A DNA stretch of 29,346 nucleotides from DASPSR01 sp035516175. GTDB taxonomy: Bacteria; Nitrospirota; UBA9217. A program made the position numbers and the translations under genes. Of the stretch, positions 7,855 to 15,482 are shown piece after piece. A model generated the notes under the pieces. It saw nothing but the letters and a program-made list of their open reading frames with translations. It had not been told where the DNA came from and searched no databases. The stretch lies in contig DATJAO010000029.1 of assembly GCA_035516175.1 (NCBI GenBank), forward strand, positions 1 through 29,346, in the 5' to 3' direction. How positions within the stretch are numbered: the first letter of the stretch is position 1; the number at the start of each line of letters is the position of its first letter.

Positions 7855-7906
7855 GTGATCTTATGTGGTTCTCCCCGCCCCCGCCCCAAAACATAAGATC
7901 ACCTTT
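7855..7906. repeat. 14-bp inverted repeat with G/C-run loop
   Basis: AGGTGATCTTATGT (7855-7868) and ACATAAGATCACCT (7893-7906) are perfect inverted arms around a 24-base loop. On the minus strand the loop reads GGGGCGGGGGCGGGG, three long G-runs. On the plus strand the second arm is followed by TTTT and then an A+T-rich tract. It lies 74 bases past the stop of the 69-residue protein. It could be a terminator, the ends of a tiny inverted-repeat element, or a structured site. Confidence 0.7.
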
Positions 7907-7979
7907 TGAGCATATTTTTATTTAATCCCGGTGAAATAACCAAGTCTTATGGGGAATTCCCTCCAGGGACCCTAACATT

Positions 7980-8189
7980 TCATTTGAACTGTTTAGCAGC
8001 TCCAGCCCAAGCGGCTTCATATCCAAGCACTGTTTCCTCATTTCCCTCATCCCATTTATAGAGAAACAGTGATGGATAACTATTTGATAATTTGGATAAA
8101 AATGCAACTCTTACTTTTTCTGGCAACGCCTGATACAGTCTGGAATCCAGGAGCAGAGATGCTATTATTTGCTTCTTAAGTTTATCCAT
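7980..8189 (-). CDS. 69-residue hypothetical protein
   Basis: ATG at 8189 follows GGAGGTGATAAT, a strong ribosome site, and TATAAT (8232-8237, minus strand) lies upstream as a plausible -10 box. The product (MDKLKKQIIASLLLDSRLYQ at the start, ending EAAWAGAAKQFK) has a basic, amphipathic N-terminal helix and an acidic WDEGNEE patch, with no signal peptide and no Cys. No family is recognised. The combination of -10 box, ribosome site and a following hairpin makes it more credible as a gene than other short frames nearby. Confidence 0.6.
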   Translation of the reverse strand: MDKLKKQIIASLLLDSRLYQALPEKVRVAFLSKLSNSYPSLFLYKWDEGNEETVLGYEAAWAGAAKQFK

Positions 8190-8322
8190 ATTATCACCTC
8201 CATACTTTAGTATTAGCAATGTGTGTGCCAGATTATACCGGGGAAAGGCGGAGAAGAGAAATCAGGCAAAATTATTACCGAATTTTAGGAAGTAACCTTC
8301 GGTATGACTCCTGTTACGAAAT

Positions 8323-9000
8323 ATGGGTGATGTAGTATGCATGAAAATATATGCTGAGATAGAGGAACAAAGTCGCCATTCGTCCCTGGTTGAAGCCGGT
8401 CCCTTGACAAATAAAGAAACCAGGGTTATTTTTAAAACACAATTAGGATATATATTGTCTTCAATCATCGCGATAAGGCCGTTCCTTTCGCGAGAAGGAG
8501 GCGTAAAGTCACGGGTCTTGTCTGAGGATAAGATGGTCGGGCTGCCGAAGAGTGTACAACCTTGATGCTCGAGAGCGAAATATCCCAGATCTTTGGCGAG
8601 ATGCAAGACGATGCCATGAACAATCCCTACGCTTGATACCATGGCTCAAAAGCGTTGTCCTCGGAGACATCGTGCATAACGGAGTCAAGCCCTGGACACT
8701 GGAAACAACGCCTGCCGAACGAAGGGCACGGATATAAACGCTGAATAAGGTCGCATTGCTCAAACCTGCTGTTGTGGTTGGAGATCACAAAATATCCCGA
8801 GCTATACAAGTCTATCCTTCCCGTCTGGAGTTCACTAAAGATTACCTGGATATTATGATGAAGCATTATCATCCTCCAGAACTGCAGATGAGTTCAGGCT
8901 AAAGATTAGAAACAAGTTCCCGGATCTCGATCTGAACATAATACTGCACTTGGCTCCCGATGCCGCTTTCCAGAAGAACGAAAGGAAATTAACAATATGA
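8323..9000 (+). pseudogene. Decayed metallo-beta-lactamase-fold hydrolase
   Basis: Consecutive frames spell parts of an MBL-fold protein: a first part ending EDKMVGLPK, then TTLMLESEISQIFGEMQDD, then WLKSVVLGDIVHNGVKPW with TTPAERRAR, an in-frame TAA at 8735-8737, KVALLKPAVVVGDHKI and LEFTKDYLDIMMKHYHPPEL, and after another shift NKFPDLDLNIILHLAPDAAF to a stop near 9000. The GDIVHNGVKPW and LKPAVVVGDHK segments match the late metal-site region of small MBL-fold hydrolases as I know them. The N-terminal HxHxDH motif is not found. At least three frameshifts and one stop make it non-functional. It lies just upstream of the NTF2-like gene on the same strand. Confidence 0.65.
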
Positions 9001-9223
9001 ACTGAATAAAACGTGGCCGCATCCTCATGGATATACAGGACTGTCCGGAGAGACATAACTCCCATACCATCATACATGAAAATCACATTGTTCAGGTGCT
9101 GAAGGATGGGCGAAGATGCAGGTGCTTGTCAGTTACATGTTTTCAACACGATCGAAGAAATTGGTGACGAGACACCCTTGGTGCAGTGAGGAGTGGAATC
9201 TTTCGCGCTATCAGGAGGACATC

Positions 9224-9676
9224 ATGACAAAAATCGCTTTGACTCTTACAGCGGCAAGCCTTGCACTTATGACTCACGCTGTTTACGGGGCTGACGCGGG
9301 GCGACAAGATAATAACAAGAAGATCGTGATGGAGTTTTATGACAAAGCCATCAACCAGAAGAATTTTGGAGCTGCCTCGAAATACCTCGGTCCGGTGTAT
9401 ATCCAGCATAACCAGAACGCAGCTGACGGGCGCGAGGGGCTGAAAGGCTTCATCCGGTACCTGCGCGACAAATTTCCAAACGCACACAGCGAGATAAAAC
9501 GGGTGTTCGCTGATGGTGACTATGTAATCCTGCACGTACACGCTGTCAGAGTGCGTGGCACACGCGGCGCCGCTATCGTTGACATTTTCAGGCTCAAGGA
9601 CAGCAAGATCGTCGAGCATTGGGACGTTCATGAGGACATCCTGGAGAAAGCGGCCAACACTAACGGGATGTTCTAG
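9224..9676 (+). CDS. Exported SnoaL/NTF2-like protein
   Basis: This 150-residue protein starts at the ATG at 9224, chosen over upstream in-frame codons because AGGAGG lies six bases ahead and it opens a signal peptide (MTKIALTLTAASLALMTHAV, cleavage near VYGA). The mature domain has the NTF2-like/SnoaL pattern: KKIVMEFYDKAINQKNF, YIQHNQNAADGREGL, VFADGDYVILHVHAV, and VDIFRLKDSKIVEHWDVHED. Such exported SnoaL-like proteins are common next to hydrolases, but their substrates are usually unknown. The decayed MBL-fold gene just upstream may once have been co-transcribed with it. Confidence 0.82.
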   Translation: MTKIALTLTAASLALMTHAVYGADAGRQDNNKKIVMEFYDKAINQKNFGAASKYLGPVYIQHNQNAADGREGLKGFIRYLRDKFPNAHSEIKRVFADGDYVILHVHAVRVRGTRGAAIVDIFRLKDSKIVEHWDVHEDILEKAANTNGMF

Positions 9677-9783
9677 GCCGGGGTGGTAAAAGAGATCATA
9701 ACATTAAAAGGCGAGACATCTTCCCAGATCACTGTCATAGGGGCAGCCTTTGTTCTGGCTATCACGACTTTCGTGTGAAAACG

Positions 9784-9840
9784 GATCTCTCATGGCCGCA
9801 ATGTCGCGAGCATCACCTCCTATCCGCACGCCATGAGATC
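9784..9840. repeat. Inverted repeat between convergent genes
   Basis: GATCTCTCATGGC (9784-9796) pairs with GCCATGAGATC (9830-9840), with a two-base bulge and a 33-base loop. It lies between the ends of the NTF2-like gene (plus) and the LPP20 lipoprotein gene (minus). It may work as a weak bidirectional terminator, but there is no strong T-run on either side. Confidence 0.4.
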
Positions 9841-9845
9841 AAGGA

Positions 9846-10757
9846 TTACTCGGCAATATATCTGGATAGCCCCGCAGGGCCGGTGAGCGGCAGCTCCAGC
9901 ACCACTTCGATCCTGCCGCCTTCCAGTTCACGTTCGCTGACCACGGTGTAGCCCTTGAGAAAGCCCTGGATTTTTGAAGCGACGTTTTTGCTGCGCATGG
10001 CGTCCTTTACGTCCTGAACGTCGCTTATTCGGATCTGTTCTATTGTCCTGAGCATATTTCTCTGTGCATCAGCAAGAGCCGCACGTTGTGCCATTGCCCG
10101 GCGCACGCTGTCGTTCGCGGCGTTCTGCGGCGGCATTCCGATACCAGTGGCATGAATTTTCCCTGCAGCCCAGTCTACACCATCGATGGAAACAATAGGA
10201 AAGAGAACAGCGGTCTGCTCTACGTTCTGATTCCCGGTGATAACAACCTGAGCTGTATCCTCGGCGTGCCCTGGCGAGTTTGCCTGCACGACATACGTTC
10301 CGGCAGGTAATTCCTTAAATTCATATTTCCCCTCGCGGTCGGTTTGTACGGCAGCCCGCTCTCTTCCTTCATATATGAGTTTGACCTCGCTACCGGGACG
10401 TGGGGGTATGACCTTACCGGACAGGGTCGCCTTACCCACTGAAGGCATGAGTTCAATGGAGGGAAGTATTGTCGTCTCTCCGGATTTAACTACGATATTG
10501 CTTAAATTAAGCGGGTAGGGAGAATCAGGAGCTGTAACGTTGATCGTATAGGTCCCTGCTGCGAGTGCTATTTTGAATTTACCGTCCTGCCCCCCGGCGG
10601 GAACCGTTAGAATATTTTTACCATCCTGCATTGCCGATATGCGTGCTGACGTTCCTGGGGGGACGATTTTCCCCTCGATGGCCCCTTCTTGCTTTGCTTT
10701 GCAGGAAAATAATAAAAGAACGGAAATGGCCAGAACAATCTTATACGCTGTATGCAT
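9846..10757 (-). CDS. Lipoprotein with two carboxypeptidase-regulatory-like domains and an LPP20-type C-terminus
   Basis: This is a 303-residue protein. The ATG at 10757 is preceded by AAGGAGG with five-base spacing, preferred over the longer open frame. The N-terminus MHTAYKIVLAISVLLLFSCK is a lipoprotein signal with the lipidated Cys at 19. Two Ig-like beta-sandwich domains follow. The first is around 26-95 (GAIEGKIVPPGTSARISA, FKIALAAGTYTINVTAP). The second is around 110-170 (ATLSGKVIPPRPGSEVKL, YEFKELPAGTYVVQANSPG). The last ~110 residues (MPPQNAANDSVRRAMAQRAA, LADAQRNMLRTIEQIRI) resemble the LPP20 domain. It is probably an envelope-anchored structural or binding protein. The combination of domains is less usual than either alone. 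Confidence 0.78.
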   Translation of the reverse strand: MHTAYKIVLAISVLLLFSCKAKQEGAIEGKIVPPGTSARISAMQDGKNILTVPAGGQDGKFKIALAAGTYTINVTAPDSPYPLNLSNIVVKSGETTILPSIELMPSVGKATLSGKVIPPRPGSEVKLIYEGRERAAVQTDREGKYEFKELPAGTYVVQANSPGHAEDTAQVVITGNQNVEQTAVLFPIVSIDGVDWAAGKIHATGIGMPPQNAANDSVRRAMAQRAALADAQRNMLRTIEQIRISDVQDVKDAMRSKNVASKIQGFLKGYTVVSERELEGGRIEVVLELPLTGPAGLSRYIAE

Positions 10758-10953
10758 ACCGGCCTCCTTAATTTGTAAGATTATATCATAAGGTGCAAAA
10801 AACATTTTCTGGATCGTCAGGGGGGGAGTAACGGATCGTTCTTTATTTTTACATTTTATTTTGACACGATGCCAAACCAAAAAAATGAATGGTCCCTAAT
10901 TATTCTAAACCAATAACTATAATTAATATCAGGCTCACGCATTAGGGTATCGG

Positions 10954-11364
10954 TTATTTATGTTGACCTTTCTGTGTATCCATTTTTGTCTTGCACTCAG
11001 GGGAAAGCTCGCTCTCATGCTCCTTGAGGCACTTGATAATCCTTCCTCCGCCGGGCTTGACTCCCGAACAGAGCCTCAGGAAGTCGTCCTCGCACGCTTC
11101 GCGAAACTCATGCACCTTCTTCTTCACTTTTGCTATCTGCTGCTTGCAGACAAGCGACAGGTCATTCTCGTGCTCCTTGAGACATCGCGCAATGCGCCCC
11201 GCGCCCGGCTGAACGTCCTGGCAAAACTTCTGCATATCGTCGGCGCACGGACTCTGTCCTTGAGCTGCTGCCACGTGCACTGCGGCCGCGCTCATCCAGA
11301 GCGTTGCTACGGCAATCATCAACGCTACGATCCCCGGTTTTAGAACAAAAGCTGAATGTGCCAT
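10954..11364 (-). CDS. Exported cysteine-rich repeat protein
   Basis: This 136-residue protein has a signal peptide (hydrophobic core about 11-30, likely cleavage after VAAA). The mature part has two copies of a Cys-rich repeat with identical spacing: C40-C48-C61-C73 and C91-C99-C112-C124 (gaps 8, 13, 12 each time). Each copy carries a CLKEHE motif and PGAGRI or PGGGRI. This matches the cysteine-rich repeat of Golgi apparatus protein 1 type, found in many bacterial secreted proteins of unknown function. The eight Cys probably form disulfides in the periplasm. The ATG is preceded by GGGGGAATTAC. It lies upstream of the LPP20 lipoprotein on the same strand. Confidence 0.85.
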   Translation of the reverse strand: MAHSAFVLKPGIVALMIAVATLWMSAAAVHVAAAQGQSPCADDMQKFCQDVQPGAGRIARCLKEHENDLSLVCKQQIAKVKKKVHEFREACEDDFLRLCSGVKPGGGRIIKCLKEHESELSPECKTKMDTQKGQHK

Positions 11365-11570
11365 GTAATTCCCCCTTTTTTATTATGGATACATCGTGTG
11401 CGTTCTCCTGTATCCGTTTATATCCCCTCGCAAGAGCTTGCTGCCTCAGTCGATAAAACACATTGCTTGGAATCTTGTTGAATGAGTATGACTTTTTTGC
11501 TTTTCTTACTCTTGGCATTCCTTTAAATCATCGGGCTTTAATCATATAAAAGAAAAATATTCAGCGTCAT

Positions 11571-12134
11571 TTACTTCCCTCCCCACTGCTCGTAAAAGCA
11601 GACCTCCTGGAGCGGTTTCCGAGCAGGCCCATCTTTTTTCCCCTCCGCCGCATAGCCCAAGGGAAAGAGCCCGACGATCCTGATCGCAGCCGGAATGTTT
11701 AGGAGGCTTCGGAGCTTGTCCTCATCATAGACCCCTACAAAGACCGTGCCGAGCCCCTGGCCGCAGGCAGCCAGCATCAGGGTCTGGGCCGCGATCCCGG
11801 CATCGGTGAGGTAGTAGTGCTGTTCCCATATTAGACCCGACTGCGCGGGATCGGCGCAAAGAACGATGACCACGGGGGCTTCGGCAAGGGCCTTTACGGA
11901 GGGGTTCGACTTGTATCCCTTGGGTGCGAAGTAGGACTCCACGTAAGACAGCTCGCTGATCTTCTCCTTCCTGGCTTTATCCTTCACAACCACCAGTCTC
12001 CAGCACTGCATATTCGCCCACGACGGCGCCATGCGGACCGCCTCGAGCACTGAACGGAGTTTCTCCTCCTCCACGGGCCTATCCGAATATTTGCGGATGC
12101 TTCTGCGCGTTTTGATCGCTTCGAATATATCCAT
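11571..12134 (-). CDS. Nitroreductase family FMN-dependent protein
   Basis: This 187-residue protein begins MDIFEAIKTRRSIRKYSDRP, the FMN-binding RRSIRKY signature of nitroreductases. It continues with APSWANMQCWRLVVV, another flavin-contact region, and AGIAAQTLMLAACGQGLGTV, the family's core helix. Near the C-terminus is VGLFPLGYAAE. The family reduces nitro compounds, quinones or related substrates with NAD(P)H, or acts on other pathway intermediates; the substrate is unknown. The ATG is preceded by AGGAGAATACAT. The gene lies downstream of the OsmC-like gene on the same strand, but a terminator between them suggests separate transcription. Confidence 0.88.
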   Translation of the reverse strand: MDIFEAIKTRRSIRKYSDRPVEEEKLRSVLEAVRMAPSWANMQCWRLVVVKDKARKEKISELSYVESYFAPKGYKSNPSVKALAEAPVVIVLCADPAQSGLIWEQHYYLTDAGIAAQTLMLAACGQGLGTVFVGVYDEDKLRSLLNIPAAIRIVGLFPLGYAAEGKKDGPARKPLQEVCFYEQWGGK

Positions 12135-12313
12135 ATGTATTCTCCTGAAAAGACGGGGTCATAGGTCAAGGGTCAGGTAAAAAAACGATATTTGACGCCT
12201 GATGTAAGAGGCAAGCCTTACATCGCTAGAGAGGGAAAATGCTCGATCTATTTCTTTCTATGACGTTTTCTTCCCACGGTATGGCCTAGTATCTCGCAAA
12301 AATCTCGAGCAGG

Positions 12314-12346
12314 TAAAAAAGCGGCACGGAGAACCTTCTCTGTGCC
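12314..12346 (-). terminator. Terminator of the OsmC-like gene
   Basis: On the minus strand GGCACAGAGAAGG and its complement form an 11-bp stem (12323-12346, one G-T pair) followed by CTTTTTTACC. It lies about 30 bases past the OsmC stop, separating that gene from the nitroreductase. Confidence 0.75.
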
Positions 12347-12375
12347 ACTGTGAAGAAGTGCGTCTTGATCCAAGC

Positions 12376-12813
12376 TCATGTTGCTGGCTTCACAAGCTTG
12401 GCCTGGAGCCTGATGTCGACGCCGGTCAGGGCCATGGACACGGGGCATCCTTTCTTGGCTGCCTCTGCCTTTTCACCGAAGGTCCGCTCATCAATGCCCG
12501 GCACCTTGCCTTGTGTCTCCAATTCGATGATCGTGATCTTGAACCCCTCGCCTACCTTATCGACATGCACCCTGGCGATAGTGCGGATCTGCTCGACCTT
12601 ATATCCTGCCTGGTCCAGGATCATCGAGAGTGCCATGCTGAAGCAGCCCGCATGTGCCGCTCCGATCAGTTCTTCAGGGTTGGTACCCGGGGCGTTCTCG
12701 AAACGGGACCTGAAGGAATAGCTGCCTTCGAAAGCGCCGCTGCCGAGCTTCATTTTTCCATGGCCTTTTATTAAATTCCCTTCCCACATTGCTTCCGAAG
12801 TACGTATCGGCAT
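12376..12813 (-). CDS. osmC: OsmC/Ohr family peroxiredoxin
   Basis: This 145-residue thiol peroxidase detoxifies organic hydroperoxides. The two redox Cys are in AHAGCFSMAL (C57) and KKGCPVSMAL (C123), at the family's usual spacing, with the conserved NPEELIGAAHAGC context. The start MPIRTSEAMWEGNLIKGHGK and SGAFEGSYSFRSRFE fit the OsmC subgroup better than Ohr. The ATG follows AAGGAGG. The gene is cytosolic, with no signal peptide. It stands upstream of a terminator, so it is probably transcribed alone. A link with the nearby Msr and thioredoxin genes in oxidative-stress defence is plausible but not shown. Confidence 0.9.
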   Translation of the reverse strand: MPIRTSEAMWEGNLIKGHGKMKLGSGAFEGSYSFRSRFENAPGTNPEELIGAAHAGCFSMALSMILDQAGYKVEQIRTIARVHVDKVGEGFKITIIELETQGKVPGIDERTFGEKAEAAKKGCPVSMALTGVDIRLQAKLVKPAT

Positions 12814-13123
12814 AATGAACCTCCTTCAAGATAATGATGTTCGCTCCCGTTTACATAATTATTATCTAGGTATATTTTACCACTCACACAGCGGGCAGAC
12901 ATCGTACAAAAGTACTCTTTTACTAGAAGATTAAGTGTCATGACGGGGGAGCCGCATGTACCATAACTTTTTCGTATGCAAGTTATGATTAGTCATTAAC
13001 CGAGTGTCGGCGATTAACCAATGGAATGGGAAATCAAGATTAAGAGAAATATGCAGCCTGTGTTTTTTTCCCGAAAGGCACATCTTTTAAGCTGCTATAA
13101 TATTTAAAAAGGAGGTGACAAAC
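12814..13123. promoter_or_regulatory. Divergent regulatory region with a dyad (12962-12987)
   Basis: This is the 310-base gap between the divergent osmC and ACT-domain genes. It contains the perfect dyad CATAACTT-N10-AAGTTATG (12962-12987) and a direct repeat of ATTAACC about 21 bases apart near 12996-13020. TATAAT at 13096-13101 could be the -10 box of the ACT gene, without a clear -35. The dyad is placed to control either gene. Confidence 0.45.
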
Positions 13124-13537
13124 ATGGTGGATATTGTCAGGAAGGTGGCGTATTTTGCGATGGAGGTGCCGAACAGGCCGGGTGAGGGGACTAGGGTGCT
13201 GGGGGCTTTGGCAGATGCGGGCGTGAATCTATTGGCATTCTCGGGGTTTCCAAGTGGCAGGAAGTCGCAACTCGATATTATCCCCGAGGATGTGGCAGTA
13301 TTTAAGAATGCCGTCAAAGCGGCGAAGATTAAGACGCGCCCGCAGAAGTTCGGTTTCCTGGTCCAAGGCGATGATCGGAAGGGCGCCGTGGCGAATCTGC
13401 TCAAGACACTGGCGGATAAGAATATTAACGTAACGGCTATTGACTCTGTGTCGGCTGGCGCAGGCCGTTATGCTGCGATCTTCTGGGTTGAGCCCAGGAG
13501 CGTGAACAAGGCGGCAAAGGCGCTGGGTGCAAACTAA
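13124..13537 (+). CDS. ACT domain protein
   Basis: This 137-residue protein is built of two ACT-like halves: KVAYFAMEVPNRPGEGTRVL with ALADAGVNLLAFSGFPS, and KFGFLVQGDDRKGAVANLL with LADKNINVTAIDSVSAGAGR. ACT domains bind small ligands such as amino acids and act as regulatory modules. A free-standing tandem ACT protein is probably a ligand sensor; the ligand is unknown. An upstream GTG overlaps the ribosome site GGAGG, so the ATG at 13124, eight bases from GGAGG, is preferred. It has its own upstream region and a following hairpin, so it is monocistronic. Confidence 0.87.
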   Translation: MVDIVRKVAYFAMEVPNRPGEGTRVLGALADAGVNLLAFSGFPSGRKSQLDIIPEDVAVFKNAVKAAKIKTRPQKFGFLVQGDDRKGAVANLLKTLADKNINVTAIDSVSAGAGRYAAIFWVEPRSVNKAAKALGAN

Positions 13538-13579
13538 ACACATTTTTATGAACAGCTTGTGAATTGTTCCGAACAAAAC

Positions 13580-13609
13580 GAAGGGCCTGTCGGTAGCGAC
13601 ATGCCCTTC
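13580..13609. terminator. Hairpin after the ACT-domain gene
   Basis: GAAGGGC (13580-13586) pairs with GCCCTTC (13603-13609), with an inner TGTCG/CGACA stem and a short loop. It starts about 42 bases past the ACT gene stop. On the plus strand only CCTCTATT follows, while the T-run lies on the minus side (complement of AAAAC), so it is a weak or bidirectional terminator. Confidence 0.55.
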
Positions 13610-14013
13610 CTCTATTATAAATCCTGGCTGATACCATAGTGCCGGGCCTGTCTTATTCCTCACGCTTTCTCCCTTTAGCCTGGGTTCAATTCGTTGAAGC
13701 TTCCGGTTCAATTTTATCGTTATCGGTATTTCTGCCAATAATCCTGAATAGTTTCTATGCCATGCAACTGCGAAGTGGCGTGTATGTCCTACAATTGTCA
13801 GCTAAATTTTTTTGCTCTGTCTTGCTTAAAATGCATAGAGACTCTTGCCAGTGTCCAGATTTATCATCTTTGATATTGAAAGATTGCGCGTTCTCTTCGG
13901 CATATATCAGAAAGATGTCGTGCATGTCTATGGGAGATAGCGCCCGCTTGTTTCTCTCGGCATGCACAATCTCCGCGCCGCCCTAATATCATCTGTCTCC
14001 TCGTCCCGATGCT
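13610..14013. other. Gene-free stretch
   Basis: I see no gene in about 400 bases between the ACT hairpin and the TRL-like remnant. Short frames here lack ribosome sites and family features. Confidence 0.4.
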
Positions 14014-14265
14014 ATGAAACTTGCTTTGTTGATCATGACGCTAGTGCTTATCGCGATCATGCTGACCGGGTGCCTCTATTCCCACGTTACGCTCCCTTAT
14101 GGAACCGAGCTCAACAGGACGGAACTGGGCCACAAAAAGGGGACAATTTCAGGTTGCTATCCTCTGGGGAACCAACGGGATCGGCGACGTTGCCAAGAAG
14201 CGTGGAGTCGAGACCCTCTTTGCCATGGCATTCATCCTTTATAGGATATACCATACAATAGAAGT
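14014..14265 (+). pseudogene. Frameshifted TRL-like lipoprotein
   Basis: ATG at 14014 opens MKLALLIMTLVLIAIMLTGC, a lipoprotein signal with lipobox LTGC, followed by YSHVTLPYGTELNRTELG. The frame then fails. The next frame gives QVAILWGTNGIGDVAKKRGV and ETLFAMAF. Joined, these resemble the TRL-like family of small lipoproteins (SHVTLP, then a GD-AKKGG-type core). The shift lies around 14144-14150. There is no clear ribosome site. It converges on rtcA and is probably non-functional, or the sequence has an indel error. Confidence 0.5.
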
Positions 14266-14282
14266 TTTCAACCATCCTCTTT

Positions 14283-15401
14283 TTATGATTGCCTCGTCGC
14301 TTCTCCCTCATATTGAGATAACGCCCTACCTCGAGCCCCATGACCCTGGACCCTAATTTTGCCCACCTCGCCTTCCTTTCCTTCCACCCGGATATCAATG
14401 TCGAAAAACTGTTTTACAACCCAGATGTTCGTGAGCAAGTGCTGCGTGACGCGACTTGTAGTAAATTCCGATGTGCCTTTGCCAAAAGCAGCATAAGGGA
14501 TGATCTGGTCTGCAAGGTGCGGATCGAGGGCTCCATTCGTGTCCTTATATCCAAACAACGCACGACATGCCTCGTCCGCCACATCCTCAGCGCGCTTACC
14601 GATCGCACCGAGAGCGTCAAATCCAGCGGAGATGTTCTCGAACTCTGCAAGGATAAAGATGAGCGTGCCTTTGCCCGGTGAAGGTGCGCAAACGATATCT
14701 ATGTCCGCATCAATGCCTCGCTGTGAAAGCACCCTGAGCGCCCGATCCCGCTGACGGACGCCGATGTCTCGGGGGAGATTCGAGATCGCCGAGATTCCGG
14801 TCACACGGACGGGCTTCCCTCTATCGGAAACCGCAACTGGCTTGAACTCTTTCGCTGGAATGATGCGGGCAATTATCTTCCCACCGCCGATTGGATACCA
14901 GCCCCACTTTTCAATGTCGAGGTCGGGACTCACGCCGATAAAGGAAAGCATCGGTAAGAATACATTCTTAAGATAGTGGAACGATGGGCTCCAGGGGACA
15001 TGCGTGCCGCCAATCACCGTAACGGTGGAAGGATGTCCTGCAAAGCAAAGCGGAAGCAGAACCGTCTGAAGAACAAGAGAGGTGCTCCCTGCACTTCCCT
15101 TTTCCCTGGACACGTCGAAAAAATAATCACCACCCGCGATTAAGCCAGGTGAGAACCAAAGCGAAGTGGACGAAAGCACCGCCCCCTGTACGTGAGCGTG
15201 GCTGATCGTTGCCGCTGCCTTGACTGCGGTAAGGTGTTGCGGCTGGAGTCCCGGCTTCCTGCGCGCCCTGCGGATGTTGATAACCTCTAAGGGCCTGCCG
15301 AGCATGCACGAAAGCGTGAGCGACGTCCGTAGGATCTGGCCTCCGCCTTCGCCGTAGGAGCCGTCTATGCGTATGATGTTTTTCTCAAGTGGTGTTGACA
15401 T
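14283..15401 (-). CDS. rtcA: RNA 3'-terminal phosphate cyclase
   Basis: RtcA converts RNA 3'-phosphate ends to 2',3'-cyclic phosphates through an adenylated His intermediate. This 372-residue protein opens RIDGSYGEGGGQILRTSLTL, the family's N-terminal signature, followed by RPLEVINIRRARRKPGLQPQ and HLTAVKAAA. The active-site His is expected in SRVTQHLLTN (H321). VIGGTHVPWSPSFHYL and GWYPIGGGKI are further family blocks. Length fits bacterial RtcA (about 340-370). No rtcB or rtcR is in the window, unlike in E. coli. The ATG has no strong ribosome site, and TACAAT lies only five bases ahead of the start codon, so the mRNA may be leaderless. It is divergent from the thioredoxin gene. Confidence 0.93.
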   Translation of the reverse strand: MSTPLEKNIIRIDGSYGEGGGQILRTSLTLSCMLGRPLEVINIRRARRKPGLQPQHLTAVKAAATISHAHVQGAVLSSTSLWFSPGLIAGGDYFFDVSREKGSAGSTSLVLQTVLLPLCFAGHPSTVTVIGGTHVPWSPSFHYLKNVFLPMLSFIGVSPDLDIEKWGWYPIGGGKIIARIIPAKEFKPVAVSDRGKPVRVTGISAISNLPRDIGVRQRDRALRVLSQRGIDADIDIVCAPSPGKGTLIFILAEFENISAGFDALGAIGKRAEDVADEACRALFGYKDTNGALDPHLADQIIPYAAFGKGTSEFTTSRVTQHLLTNIWVVKQFFDIDIRVEGKEGEVGKIRVQGHGARGRALSQYEGEATRQS

Positions 15402-15438
15402 GTTTTATTGTACACTGAAAAAGACTCAAATGCCGGCG

Positions 15439-15467
15439 CTGTCATTCTCGCAGGAGCATGATATAAT
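15439..15467 (+). promoter_or_regulatory. Promoter of the thioredoxin gene
   Basis: CTGTCA (15439-15444) and a perfect TATAAT (15462-15467) are separated by 17 bases. Transcription would start about nine bases before the ATG at 15483, giving a very short leader. The -35 box is imperfect. Confidence 0.55.
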
Positions 15468-15482
15468 TAACAGAGAATATAT

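Noticed and set aside
8627..8872. Minus-strand frame with GGAGG ahead of MLHHNIQVIFSELQ
   Set aside because: The plus strand here encodes recognisable MBL-fold hydrolase segments, so this is a shadow of the pseudogene.
13755..13967. 70-codon minus-strand frame
   Set aside because: No ribosome site and no family features; treated as chance.
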